Under the pieces are notes generated by a model. It was given only the letters and a program-made list of their open reading frames with translations. It was not told the origin of the DNA and searched no databases. Shown here one piece after another: positions 1 to 7,200 of a stretch of DNA of 64,000 bases. Position numbers and translations under genes: made by a program. This DNA comes from Cellulomonas sp. 73-92 (GTDB taxonomy: Bacteria > Actinomycetota > Actinomycetes > Actinomycetales > Cellulomonadaceae). The number at the start of each line of letters is the position of its first letter. The stretch's first letter is position 1. The stretch is taken from assembly GCF_001898175.1 (NCBI RefSeq), contig NZ_MKTH01000024.1, positions 105,512 to 169,511 on the forward strand. Direction: 5' to 3'.

Positions 1-2
1 CG

Positions 3-263
3 CACGCCGAGCTCGAGGCGCAGCCGGCTATGGAGTTCATCGACGACGTCGAGGTGACGACGATCCGGCGCCGGCGGGTGGAGGTGCGGCTCGCGCCTGG
101 TGAGCGGTGGACGCTGCAGCGGCTCTCGGAGTTCGTGTCGTTCGCCTACTACGCGGGCGTGGCCGGCACCGACTGCGTGCACGTCGGCGAGGGCTACGCG
201 ATGGTGCCGCGCCACGCGCTCGACAGCACGGATCGGGTGGTGCTGCCGCCGCCGCCCCGCTAG
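3..263 (+). CDS. Partial protein of the integrated viral element
   Basis: The frame is open from the left edge of the window and ends at a TAG at 261-263, so this is the C-terminal part of a longer gene. The visible part is charged (an Arg-rich stretch near the ATG at 30) and then aromatic, without a membrane span. I do not recognise the family. It is followed by a 209-nt gap holding the operator palindrome that precedes the virion operon, so it belongs to a separate upstream unit of the element. An internal start at the ATG at 30 (77 residues) is possible. Confidence 0.5.
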   Translation, partial: HAELEAQPAMEFIDDVEVTTIRRRRVEVRLAPGERWTLQRLSEFVSFAYYAGVAGTDCVHVGEGYAMVPRHALDSTDRVVLPPPPR

Positions 264-282
264 GCCCTCCCGCCGCGGCGAA

Positions 283-296
283 TACACCGCGGTGTA
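283..296. promoter_or_regulatory. Operator-like palindrome TACACCGCGGTGTA before the virion operon
   Basis: A perfect 14-bp palindrome lies in the 264-472 gap upstream of the capsid operon. The same 14 bp recur at 10174-10187, and TACACCC half-sites flank the HTH gene at 8000. A second small palindrome, AACGG-TC-CCGTT, follows at 296-307, and the 10-mer GTTCTCTTGC at 305-314 is repeated on the minus strand at 10134-10143. I infer a repressor or activator site of the element; the binding protein is not shown. Confidence 0.55.
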
Positions 297-472
297 ACGG
301 TCCCGTTCTCTTGCAGAGCGCCCCACGGCTCCGGGTAGTCCGGTGTGGTCATGGACAAGCCGGTTGGGGCCGCGCGTGTCGACGATCGTCGCCCGGCCCC
401 AACCAGGCCGACGCTCTGCACACGCGGCTTCAGCCGGCCCCACCAGCACACGTCATTGTCTGGAGCTGCGCG

Positions 473-577
473 ATGAGCGTGAAGTCGATCCTCCTGACGG
501 CCGGCATCGCCCTGGTCGTCGTGATCGCGTTCGAGAAGACCAAGGGCAAGGTGCCCGGCGTCCACCTCGGGGCCTGA
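473..577 (+). CDS. Small single-span membrane protein (34 aa)
   Basis: Starts at an ATG with GGAG 7 nt upstream (462-465) and codes for 34 residues: a short N-terminus, one hydrophobic segment at about residues 5-19 and a basic tail. It opens the long plus-strand operon that contains the putative major capsid protein. Tiny single-span proteins next to capsid genes are typical of icosahedral viruses with an inner membrane, where they sit in the virion vesicle. The family itself is not recognised; the role is inferred from context. Confidence 0.65.
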   Translation: MSVKSILLTAGIALVVVIAFEKTKGKVPGVHLGA

Positions 578-578
578 C

Positions 579-743
579 GTGGCTCGCGTCCACGTGCCCC
601 GCCAGCTGGCGTTCTGGCTGGCCGTCGGCGGTGTCGCTCTTCTGGCGCCCGTCGTCTTCAACCTCGCCGTCGACAAGGTGGGGAACAAGCTCCCCGGCCT
701 CGACGCGCTTCGCAGCGTGATCAACGGGAACAGGAGCAACTGA
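579..743 (+). CDS. Small single-span membrane protein (54 aa)
   Basis: Starts at a GTG one nucleotide after the stop of the preceding gene and stops two nucleotides before the capsid gene, so translation is probably coupled. Residues about 11-30 form a hydrophobic span; the C-terminal half is polar and Asn/Lys-rich. A start one codon set earlier is not available without running into the previous gene. Likely virion membrane protein; no family recognised. Confidence 0.65.
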   Translation: MARVHVPRQLAFWLAVGGVALLAPVVFNLAVDKVGNKLPGLDALRSVINGNRSN

Positions 744-745
744 CC

Positions 746-1921
746 ATGGCGCCGACCGCCACCACGGCCCCGCAGCGGTACATGCAGGGCATCGCGATCC
801 CCGCGACCTCGGTGAACCCGACCGAGTTCTTCGCCCGGACCCGCCGCAAGACGCAGACCGAGAAGTCGATCGCGTGGAACGGCCAGAGCAACGACACGAT
901 CGAGCTGCGGAAGTCCGACATCCTGTCGAGCCTGCTGGTGCGGTTCTCCGGCTCGCTCGTCGTGACGCCGGGCACCGGCTCGGTGGCCTCGCTGCGCCGC
1001 TGGCCGTACGACCTGCTCAAGCTCGTGCGGTACACCGCGAACGGCGCGGCGAACATCATCAGCGTCTCGGGTGCCAAGCTGAAGGCCCGCGACCTGATGA
1101 AGCACACCGACCTGTCCGACCGCGGCGTCTCGCAGGCGATCGGGGCCGGCACGGTGACGCAGGGCACCCTCGCCCGGGCATCGGAGTCCTGGGGTGTCGG
1201 CTCGGGCGTCTCGGCCCTGGCCAACGGCACCTACTCCGTCGAGCTCGAGTGGTCCGTGCCGGTCGCCGAGGACGAGATCCAGCTCATGGGCGCGAGCTTC
1301 CTCGCGACCTCGAGCTCGGACCTGACGCTGTCGCTGGACTACAGCCCGCTCACCGAGCTGTTCGCCACCACCGGCAACGGCACGGTCGCCCTCACCGGCA
1401 CGGTGCAGGTCATCAGCACGAAGTTCAGCATCCCGATCGGCTCGGACGGGCAGATCGTGGTGCCCGACCTGTCGGTGTTCCACTCCCTGATCCAGAACCG
1501 GACCACGGCGCTGCAGAACGGCGTCAACGAGGTCCGGCTCGTCGGCCAGGGCGCCGGCAAGTCCCTCCTGCGGGTCTACGGCCAGATCTGGAACGGTGCC
1601 CCCACCGCCCCGGTGCAGCTGTCGACCACGAACTTCGGCAAGATCGCCTGGGCCTACGGCGGCGCCGAGGTGCCCGAGGAGTACCCGGACGGCAACGCCG
1701 CCCGGATCGCCATGGAGCGCATCTACAACGACGACCTGGGCGGCCAGCACGGGTTCTTCGGCTTCGACTTCGCCGCGGAGTCCGCGTTCCGCGACGTCGT
1801 CGACACCGGCACCACGGCCGACCTGCGCCTGCAGTTCACCCTGCAGAACGGGCTCACGCTCTCCTCGCCGGGCCTCGAGTACGTCACGGAGCACGTCTAC
1901 ATGGCCGGCCAGGCGGCCTAG
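746..1921 (+). CDS. Putative double-jelly-roll major capsid protein
   Basis: 391 residues, the largest product of the operon, with AGGAG at 732-736 as ribosome site. It has no signal peptide and no membrane span. The sequence is an alternation of short Thr/Ser/Val-rich strands over two similar-sized halves (about 25-190 and 200-390), with an Arg-rich N-terminal segment (FARTRRKTQTEKS). The C-terminal block contains FGFDFAAESAFRDVVDTGTT, the most capsid-like stretch. Double-jelly-roll capsid proteins of PRD1-like viruses are of just this length. Its position among tiny membrane proteins, with a packaging-type ATPase nearby and no tailed-phage genes, supports the call. The fold is inferred, not shown; a single-jelly-roll or other beta protein is the alternative. 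Confidence 0.68.
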   Translation: MAPTATTAPQRYMQGIAIPATSVNPTEFFARTRRKTQTEKSIAWNGQSNDTIELRKSDILSSLLVRFSGSLVVTPGTGSVASLRRWPYDLLKLVRYTANGAANIISVSGAKLKARDLMKHTDLSDRGVSQAIGAGTVTQGTLARASESWGVGSGVSALANGTYSVELEWSVPVAEDEIQLMGASFLATSSSDLTLSLDYSPLTELFATTGNGTVALTGTVQVISTKFSIPIGSDGQIVVPDLSVFHSLIQNRTTALQNGVNEVRLVGQGAGKSLLRVYGQIWNGAPTAPVQLSTTNFGKIAWAYGGAEVPEEYPDGNAARIAMERIYNDDLGGQHGFFGFDFAAESAFRDVVDTGTTADLRLQFTLQNGLTLSSPGLEYVTEHVYMAGQAA

Positions 1922-1924
1922 GCC

Positions 1925-2182
1925 ATGGACACCGCGTTCCGCGAGCCGGGCGGGTTCGAGCGCTACCACCTCAGCGCCACGGGCCCGCTCAGCTCGGCGA
2001 CCACGGAGCTCAACGCGATGGCCACGCCCGCTGTGGGCGCGGCCGCCGCGGGCTCGCTCCTGAGCCTGCACAACCCGCTGACGTGGTTCGGGATCCTGGC
2101 GGCCGTCACCCTCGGCCTGGCCGCGATCTCGACCTCGGTGCGGGTTGGTCCGGTCAAGGCCGGCCTGCAGCTCGGGAAGTGA
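1925..2182 (+). CDS. Membrane protein of the virion operon (85 aa)
   Basis: Begins 3 nt after the capsid gene stop. The N-terminal 40 residues are polar to Ala-rich, and residues about 52-70 form one hydrophobic span (around WFGILAAVTLGLAAIS) followed by a short basic tail. Topology with a larger N-terminal domain suggests it could contact the inner face of the capsid. Family not recognised. Confidence 0.65.
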   Translation: MDTAFREPGGFERYHLSATGPLSSATTELNAMATPAVGAAAAGSLLSLHNPLTWFGILAAVTLGLAAISTSVRVGPVKAGLQLGK

Positions 2183-2185
2183 ACC

Positions 2186-2824
2186 GTGGCGTTCGCGGCA
2201 CCGGTGCTCGTCGAGGGCGCCGCGGCGGGTGGGTCCGCCGCGGCCGCCTCCGGCGCGGCTGAGGCCGGGGCGGGCAGGGCAGCCACCGCAGGCGCCACGA
2301 GCGCCAAGTCGGCCCGCACCGCTCCGGCCGCCGGCCGTCCCACCAAGACCGCGGCCGCTCGAGCAGACGAGCTCGTCGGTTCCGGCTCCTCGCGCACCAA
2401 GGCGCGGCGCACCCTGCGCCACGAGTACGGGGCGACCGAGGAGCAGGCCGACGACCTCCTGGACGCCGCCGGCGGGCGGGTGCCTCCCCCGTCCGACGAC
2501 GACAAGCCGGCCGGCGAGCCCTCGGGGTCGGGCTCGCCAGCCGGCGCCCAGCGCTCCGGTCCGAGCATGCCGACCCTCGCCCTGGGCGGGGCCGCGACGG
2601 CCGGCGGGGGCCTGGTCCTCGGCGCCTTGACGTACGCCGTCGGCCTGGTGTTCCTGCGCGGTGGGTGGGCCGGTGTGCGGGCCTGGCTGGCCGCCAAGTT
2701 CCTCAACCGGGTGTCGGCCGGCGCGGGGGCCACCACCGCCCCGACGTCGCCCCACACCGCACCAGCGCTGCCCGACGGGGCGCTGCGCGTCATGTCCCGG
2801 CCCGGCAAGCCGGCCGTCTCCTAG
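2186..2824 (+). CDS. Ala/Gly-rich membrane protein (212 aa)
   Basis: GTG start 3 nt after the previous stop. Residues 1-60 are extremely Ala-rich; 60-95 hold a small charged helical block (KARRTLRHEYGATEEQADDL); 100-125 are Pro/Ser/Asp-rich linker; 131-157 form a hydrophobic span and 160-175 an amphipathic Trp/Arg segment. It is the second largest membrane protein of the operon. A membrane-bound scaffold or tape-like virion protein is conceivable, but nothing in the sequence proves it. Confidence 0.6.
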   Translation: MAFAAPVLVEGAAAGGSAAAASGAAEAGAGRAATAGATSAKSARTAPAAGRPTKTAAARADELVGSGSSRTKARRTLRHEYGATEEQADDLLDAAGGRVPPPSDDDKPAGEPSGSGSPAGAQRSGPSMPTLALGGAATAGGGLVLGALTYAVGLVFLRGGWAGVRAWLAAKFLNRVSAGAGATTAPTSPHTAPALPDGALRVMSRPGKPAVS

Positions 2825-2832
2825 GAGGACCG

Positions 2833-2934
2833 ATGAACCCCGGCGGCGTCGTCCTGGTCATCCTCGGCGTGCTCGTCCTGACCCAGATCCTGGCCGGCGA
2901 CGCGCTGGGCCGGCTCAAGGTCGTGCCCTCGTGA
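2833..2934 (+). CDS. Tiny single-span membrane protein (33 aa)
   Basis: ATG preceded by a perfect AGGAGG at 2823-2828, which is the strongest ribosome site in the operon and argues for high expression. Residues 5-21 are almost purely hydrophobic; the tail GDALGRLKVVPS is polar. Size and composition match abundant vesicle proteins of membrane-containing viruses. The stop overlaps the next start (GTGA). Confidence 0.65.
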   Translation: MNPGGVVLVILGVLVLTQILAGDALGRLKVVPS

Positions 2935-3212
2935 GGACCTTCGGCTGGATGTTCTCGACGTGGCTGGGGCTCATCGCTCTGCAGGCTCTCACGTCGCCGT
3001 CGGCACCGACCCGGGTGTCGCAGCTGTTCTCCGGGGCCGCGGCCTTCGTGAACCGGGCCCTGGACCCGACCGTCCCCCTGATCCCCGACCTGCGCACCGC
3101 CGGGGCCGCCTCCGAGTCCGCCGGCGGCGGGTTCGGTGGCGCGTTCGGCGGCGCACCGGCCGCCACCACGACCACCGCCCAGGCTCGCCCCGGCCGGCCC
3201 ATCGCCGGCTAG
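2931..3212 (+). CDS. Membrane protein with Gly/Ala-rich tail (93 aa)
   Basis: GTG start overlaps the stop of the 33-residue gene by the GTGA arrangement. One hydrophobic segment lies near the N-terminus (about 5-20), a polar domain follows, and residues 63-93 are low-complexity Gly/Ala/Thr. No family recognised; a structural role in the virion is inferred only from the operon. Confidence 0.6.
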   Translation: MRTFGWMFSTWLGLIALQALTSPSAPTRVSQLFSGAAAFVNRALDPTVPLIPDLRTAGAASESAGGGFGGAFGGAPAATTTTAQARPGRPIAG

Positions 3213-3230
3213 ACCAAGGAGAAGCACACC

Positions 3231-3371
3231 ATGGTTCGTCAGCTCGCCAAGTACGGGGCCGCCCTGATCGGCCTCTACCTCGTCGTGGCGTACGGGTCCG
3301 GCTTCGGCAAGTCCTTCGGGGCCGTGGCCACCGGCGTGTCCGACGTCACCCGCACACTGCAGGGCCGCTAG
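3231..3371 (+). CDS. Tiny single-span membrane protein (46 aa)
   Basis: ATG with AAGGAGAAG at 3215-3223. The N-terminus is basic (VRQLAKYG), residues about 9-24 are hydrophobic, and the C-terminal half is Gly/Ser/Thr-rich. It is one of the set of small proteins with one span each that fills this operon. Confidence 0.62.
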   Translation: MVRQLAKYGAALIGLYLVVAYGSGFGKSFGAVATGVSDVTRTLQGR

Positions 3372-3374
3372 GCC

Positions 3375-3713
3375 ATGGGCCGCACCGACGTCGCCGCGGC
3401 GGCCAACGCCACCGTCGACCGGATCGTCAGCTACCACACCGACCCCCGCGGCGTCGGCGCCTTCCGTCGTCTCCTGGCGTCGATCGCATCGGCTGTCAAC
3501 AGTCAGAGCGGGCAGCACGTCTACACCAACGGCGGCCCGACGTTCTCCGGCTACGCCGCCTCCCCCCAGCAGTACACCGGCGCCGCGAACCTCGGCGCCG
3601 GCCGGGTCGTCGCGCCACGCAGCTCGACGCTGGACGCCGAGAAGGAGGCCAGCCCGTCGAACGCGATCGCCATGGCGCTGTTCGCCGAGCGGATGAAGGC
3701 CGGGCGCCCCTGA
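3375..3713 (+). CDS. Soluble virion-operon protein (112 aa)
   Basis: ATG 3 nt after the previous stop; the stop overlaps the next start as TGATG. No membrane span. The N-terminal half is predicted helical with Arg (around YHTDPRGVGAFRRLLAS), and the middle is rich in Gly/Tyr/Ser. No family recognised. Being one of the few soluble small products, it could be a scaffold, a minor capsid or a lytic accessory protein. Confidence 0.6.
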   Translation: MGRTDVAAAANATVDRIVSYHTDPRGVGAFRRLLASIASAVNSQSGQHVYTNGGPTFSGYAASPQQYTGAANLGAGRVVAPRSSTLDAEKEASPSNAIAMALFAERMKAGRP

Positions 3714-4219
3714 TGCTGACCAACCTGCGCGCGGGGTTCGCCCGCAACAAGAAGACGCTGGCCATCCTCGGCGCCGTTGCGGTGGCCGGCTTCGCCCTGC
3801 TCATGCGCAACCGGGCCAAGACGACCGCGGCCGCGGCGGCGCCGGCGACGAGCTACAGCAACGGGGCCGGCGCCACCTCGAGCACGCCCTACGCGACGAC
3901 GTCGACCTCGACGTACGACTCGACGGCCTCGGACGTCTACAACTCCTTGCAGCCGCAGATCGAGCAGCTGCAGCAGATGCTGTCCAGCACCCCGGTGCCC
4001 AACACCAGCGCCAGCCCCAGCGTGCCGGACGGCTTCTACCAGGCCGCCGGAGACCAGGCGATCTTCCAGGCCAAGAACGGCGTGCTCGACTTCCTGACCC
4101 ACGACGAGGCCGTAGCGCTCGGCTCCCCGACCCCGACCATCGTCACCAAGCGGGACCCGATCTGGAACGCGCCGCTGGCCAACCCCGGCAAGACGATCCC
4201 CTGGGTGCAGCAGAAGTGA
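3713..4219 (+). CDS. N-terminally anchored virion protein (168 aa)
   Basis: A basic N-terminus (FARNKKT) is followed by one span at about residues 15-31 and then basic residues again. Residues 40-75 are a Ser/Thr/Tyr/Ala linker. A short helical segment (QPQIEQLQQML) and a C-terminal domain of about 65 residues with Pro and Trp follow. The layout, anchor plus linker plus C-terminal globule, suits a protein linking membrane to capsid. Start and stop overlap both neighbours. Family not recognised. Confidence 0.62.
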   Translation: MLTNLRAGFARNKKTLAILGAVAVAGFALLMRNRAKTTAAAAAPATSYSNGAGATSSTPYATTSTSTYDSTASDVYNSLQPQIEQLQQMLSSTPVPNTSASPSVPDGFYQAAGDQAIFQAKNGVLDFLTHDEAVALGSPTPTIVTKRDPIWNAPLANPGKTIPWVQQK

Positions 4220-4881
4220 GCGTGCTGACGACCTCGACCACCTCGAGCTCCGGCTCGCAGGTGGTCGTCGGCACGCTCATCACCGGCGAGCGGGCGTGGC
4301 TTTCGCCGGCCGCCGCGGCCTCCTACCAGCAGATGCAGGCCGCCGGCATGCCCGCCGGCGGGATCACGTCGGCGGGTCGCAGCAGCGCCGCCCAGGCCGG
4401 GCTGTATCAGGCCTACCTCAACGGGACCGGGAACCTGGCCGCCAAGCCGGGCACCAGCCCCCACGAGAAGGGCATCGCCCTCGACATGAACGTCGCCTCC
4501 TCCGCGCACCGCTGGCTGCTGGCCAACGGCGCCAAGTACGGGTGGACGCAGGCCGTGCCCGGCGAGCCCTGGCACTGGCAGTACGGCGGAGCGGCCGCGA
4601 CCAAGTCGAACATCCCGGTCATCGGCGGGCTGATCGACGGGGCCAAGAACGTCGTCGGCGACGTGACCGGCGCCGTCACCTCTGGGGTGTCCTCGGCGCT
4701 CGGCCTCAACGACATCGCCACCACCGCCACCAGCGTGCTGCTGCGCATCGTGTTCGTCGTCGGCGGCGTCGGCCTGGTCGTCCTCGGCCTGGGCCGCATG
4801 GTGGCCAGCACCGCGGCCGGCCAGAAGATCCAGACCCTGGGCGACCAGGGCCTTTCCACCGTCACCGGAGGTCTCGCGTGA
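4216..4881 (+). CDS. M15-type peptidoglycan peptidase with C-terminal membrane span
   Basis: 221 residues, GTG start overlapping the previous stop. Residues 45-125 carry the M15 (VanY/DacA-like) metal and catalytic motifs: SPHEKGIALD with His83 and Asp90, and EPWH with Glu117 and His120. This family cleaves D-Ala-D-Ala or L-Ala-D-Glu bonds in peptidoglycan. A hydrophobic span at about 173-194 would tether it to the virion membrane, so it could open the wall during genome entry as well as at exit. There is no signal peptide. It differs from the second M15 enzyme at 7197 in its tail. Confidence 0.82.
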   Translation: MSVLTTSTTSSSGSQVVVGTLITGERAWLSPAAAASYQQMQAAGMPAGGITSAGRSSAAQAGLYQAYLNGTGNLAAKPGTSPHEKGIALDMNVASSAHRWLLANGAKYGWTQAVPGEPWHWQYGGAAATKSNIPVIGGLIDGAKNVVGDVTGAVTSGVSSALGLNDIATTATSVLLRIVFVVGGVGLVVLGLGRMVASTAAGQKIQTLGDQGLSTVTGGLA

Positions 4882-5279
4882 GCATCCAGGAGCAGATCGT
4901 CGACGCACTGGCCCAGGTCGCCACCGCCCTCGAGCGCGACCACGAGCTGCAGCGCACCGTGCTCACCGTCACGCAGAACGCGAACCGACTGCGCGGCAAC
5001 CGGCCCCAGCCCATCGGCACGGGCGGGCGGATCCTCGCCTGGGGCGGGCCCGGCCGGCTCGTCGGCTGGACCATCGCCGCCGGCGCCACCGCGGTCAACG
5101 TCACGTTCCGCGACAGCCACGACAACACCGGCCCCGCGATCGCCGGCCCGGTCAACGTGCCGGCGAACACCAGCAAGGAGTTCGCGGTGCCCGCCGGCGG
5201 CGCGGGCTTCGGGGAGGCCCTGTTCGTCGACGCCGACCAGGCCTTCACCGGGGTGGCGTGGATCGGGGCCGACTCGTGA
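4878..5279 (+). CDS. Beta-rich structural protein, candidate vertex/spike
   Basis: 133 residues, GTG start in a GTGA overlap. Residues 1-35 look helical and coiled (QIVDALAQVATALERDHELQ); from 45 to the end the chain is beta-rich with Gly/Ala/Asn turns, ending in an acidic tail. A helical foot plus beta knob is a common plan of small trimeric spikes or fibres. This is inference from composition and operon; no family recognised. Confidence 0.55.
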   Translation: MSIQEQIVDALAQVATALERDHELQRTVLTVTQNANRLRGNRPQPIGTGGRILAWGGPGRLVGWTIAAGATAVNVTFRDSHDNTGPAIAGPVNVPANTSKEFAVPAGGAGFGEALFVDADQAFTGVAWIGADS

Positions 5280-5527
5280 GCCAGCTGCTGTCGTCCCTGC
5301 TCGCCGCCGGCGCACCCTCCGCGGTCGCCCTCGTCCTCCTGGTGAAGATCATGACTGGCGACCGCCGTACCGACCGCCGGCTCGAGCTCTACACCAAGAG
5401 CCTCGAGGACCGGATCGTCCTGCTCGAGGCCTTCAAGACCGCCGCCACCAGCACCCTGGTCGCCGCCGGCCTTCCCCTGCCCACCGTCGTGGCCGTACCC
5501 ACCTCATCCGATCGGAGAACCCCGTGA
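5276..5527 (+). CDS. Small membrane protein with charged helix (83 aa)
   Basis: GTG start in a GTGA overlap. A hydrophobic segment at about 10-26 is followed by a strongly charged helical stretch (DRRTDRRLELYTKSLEDR). The organisation resembles small holin-like or membrane-anchored phage proteins, but no family is recognised. It lies downstream of the peptidase, so a lysis role is an option beside a virion role. Confidence 0.58.
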   Translation: MSQLLSSLLAAGAPSAVALVLLVKIMTGDRRTDRRLELYTKSLEDRIVLLEAFKTAATSTLVAAGLPLPTVVAVPTSSDRRTP

Positions 5528-5937
5528 AGCAGATCACCGCGTCCCTGGCCGCCCTGCTCATCCTGGTCGTCGTCATCGTCGCCATCGCCGTGCTCGTCGC
5601 CCTCGGGCACCCGGTCCCCTCGATCCTGGAGACCGTCGCCCTGGTGGCCGTCGGCGGCCAGGCCGGCGCCGCCCTGCCGACCCTGTACGCCGCGCCGACA
5701 CCGACCACCCTCGTGCTCAGCCAGCCGGCCCCGACCGCGACGCCGGCCCCTGCCGCTGCGACGACGACTCCCGCCGCGCCCGTGACGATCGCCGCACCCG
5801 TGACCGCAGTGCCCGCGGCCGTTCCCGTGGCCGCCGTGCAGACCCTGCCCGACGCGCTGGCCCCGATGGCCGGCACCGCGCCGACCGTGGTGTCTGGCTC
5901 GGGTGTCACCTCGGTGTACCCGGCCGCCGGGGAGTAG
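5524..5937 (+). CDS. Membrane-anchored Pro/Ala/Thr-rich protein (137 aa)
   Basis: GTG start in a GTGA overlap. Lys2-Gln3 then a long hydrophobic span (about 6-28), followed by a low-complexity Ala/Pro/Thr/Val domain to the end, which would be extended. Such a stalk could project from the membrane through the capsid. The C-terminus is Ser/Gly-rich. No family recognised. Confidence 0.6.
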   Translation: MKQITASLAALLILVVVIVAIAVLVALGHPVPSILETVALVAVGGQAGAALPTLYAAPTPTTLVLSQPAPTATPAPAAATTTPAAPVTIAAPVTAVPAAVPVAAVQTLPDALAPMAGTAPTVVSGSGVTSVYPAAGE

Positions 5938-5939
5938 CC

Positions 5940-6083
5940 GTGCGGCTCGTCGTGCCCGACCAGCGGGCCGCCCTCGTCGGCGGCCTGCTGTCGCTCGCGC
6001 TGGCGATCTGGCTGCTCGACCAGGCCTACGACGCCCGCGGCAAGAGCAAGCCGTGGTTCGTGCGACTGGCCCCCAACCTCTGA
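5940..6083 (+). CDS. Tiny single-span membrane protein (47 aa)
   Basis: GTG start 2 nt after the previous TAG; the TGA overlaps the ATG of the next gene (TGATG). Hydrophobic segment at about residues 10-25 (ALVGGLLSLALAIWLL), then a basic, aromatic tail (GKSKPWFVRLAP). It is another member of the single-span set. Confidence 0.6.
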   Translation: MRLVVPDQRAALVGGLLSLALAIWLLDQAYDARGKSKPWFVRLAPNL

Positions 6084-6478
6084 TGAGCGTCATCCTGCCC
6101 ACCGCCGTCGGCGGCACCGCCACCGGCTGGCAGCTCGTCGACTACGCCACCCCGCAGTCCTCCGCGCTCGTCGACGCCAACGGACGGGCCGTCATCACGT
6201 TCGACCAGCTGGACCCCAACCAGCTGTGGCTCATCGACCACGCCGTGATCAACTGTCCCGCCGGCGACCTGCTGCCGCCCCAGCTGCGGCTGTACGCCGG
6301 CAGCGAGACCCCCAGCCGGCTGCTCGACGGGTCGTCGACCGGTGACTTCGACGTCGCCGACTGGCCCAACGGGTTGCAGCTGTCGCCGTCGACGAGCCTG
6401 CTCGTCGTCTGGTCCGGTGCCGTGCCCGGCGCGACCGCCACCATCGCGCTGCAGGTGCGCGTACTGCGGCGGCTGTGA
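6083..6478 (+). CDS. Beta-rich protein, candidate minor capsid/penton
   Basis: 131 residues without membrane span. It has regularly spaced strands (LWLIDHAVINCPAG, QLRLYAGSE, SLLVVWSGAVPG, ATIALQVRVLRR), which suggests a small beta sandwich of jelly-roll size. Pentons of double-jelly-roll viruses are small single jelly rolls of this length and are often encoded near the spike. Assignment is inferred from length, strand pattern and the following larger beta protein. Confidence 0.58.
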   Translation: MSVILPTAVGGTATGWQLVDYATPQSSALVDANGRAVITFDQLDPNQLWLIDHAVINCPAGDLLPPQLRLYAGSETPSRLLDGSSTGDFDVADWPNGLQLSPSTSLLVVWSGAVPGATATIALQVRVLRRL

Positions 6479-7200
6479 TGGGGTTCCGCAACCCGTTGAC
6501 CATCGCCCGGTCGATCGCCACCAACCCGCCCGGGCTGCCCCGGATCGTCATGGGGCCGGCGCAAGGCCTCGGCGAACAGATCGCGTTCTCCACCGAGGAC
6601 CTCGGCGCCGGCCAGCCCGTCTCCGACATCCGCGCGTTCACCCTGCCCAGCCTGCCCAGCCACAGCGAGCTCGTGATCGAGCCGGCCAACAGCGCGGGCC
6701 TGTCGCTGCTCTCCCAGGCCTCGACCAGCAGCCCCTTCGGCTACCTGACCACCGCCGAGCTCGACACCGACAAGCTCGTCATCCACGGCACCCAGGCCGG
6801 GCGCCCCGACGTCGACCTCGCCCGCCGCTCCCGCTCGACCACCGGAGCCTCCCTGGGCTCCCCCGGCACCGTCGACACCGTCCCGGCCGGCTGCTCCTTC
6901 GCCCTGACCGCCGAGCTCGACGCCGGCAACTGGCTGCTGCTGGCCACCGGCCAATGCGACTGGTCCACCGGCACCCTGGCTCCCCGCTACCGGTTGCGGC
7001 TGAAGGCCGGCACCACCGTGCTCGACGAGGTCGGCATGTACATCGGGCAGCTCACCGGAACCGCCCCGTTCGCGATCGCCGCCCAGACCGTCATCACCGC
7101 CGACACCACCGTCTCCCTGGCCGTCGCGCAGACCAACACCGGCATCGGCGGCGGCTGGAACGTCTCCGGCATCACCTTCGCCGCGCTCCCGATCGGATGA
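6475..7200 (+). CDS. Candidate receptor-binding/spike protein (241 aa)
   Basis: GTG at 6475 overlaps the previous stop; the ATG at 6478 is an equally good start. Residues about 1-55 may anchor the protein; the rest is beta-rich, Thr/Ala/Gly-rich, with a Cys pair at about 138 and 156 and a Gly-rich C-terminus. It is the largest beta protein after the capsid gene and stands next to the lysin, where spike genes often lie. No family recognised. Confidence 0.55.
   Translation: MMGFRNPLTIARSIATNPPGLPRIVMGPAQGLGEQIAFSTEDLGAGQPVSDIRAFTLPSLPSHSELVIEPANSAGLSLLSQASTSSPFGYLTTAELDTDKLVIHGTQAGRPDVDLARRSRSTTGASLGSPGTVDTVPAGCSFALTAELDAGNWLLLATGQCDWSTGTLAPRYRLRLKAGTTVLDEVGMYIGQLTGTAPFAIAAQTVITADTTVSLAVAQTNTGIGGGWNVSGITFAALPIG

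Noticed and set aside
260..2755. Long minus-strand open frame opposite the capsid operon
   Set aside because: Arg/Gly-rich antisense frame produced by high GC; the plus-strand genes have ribosome sites, stop/start overlaps and sensible proteins.
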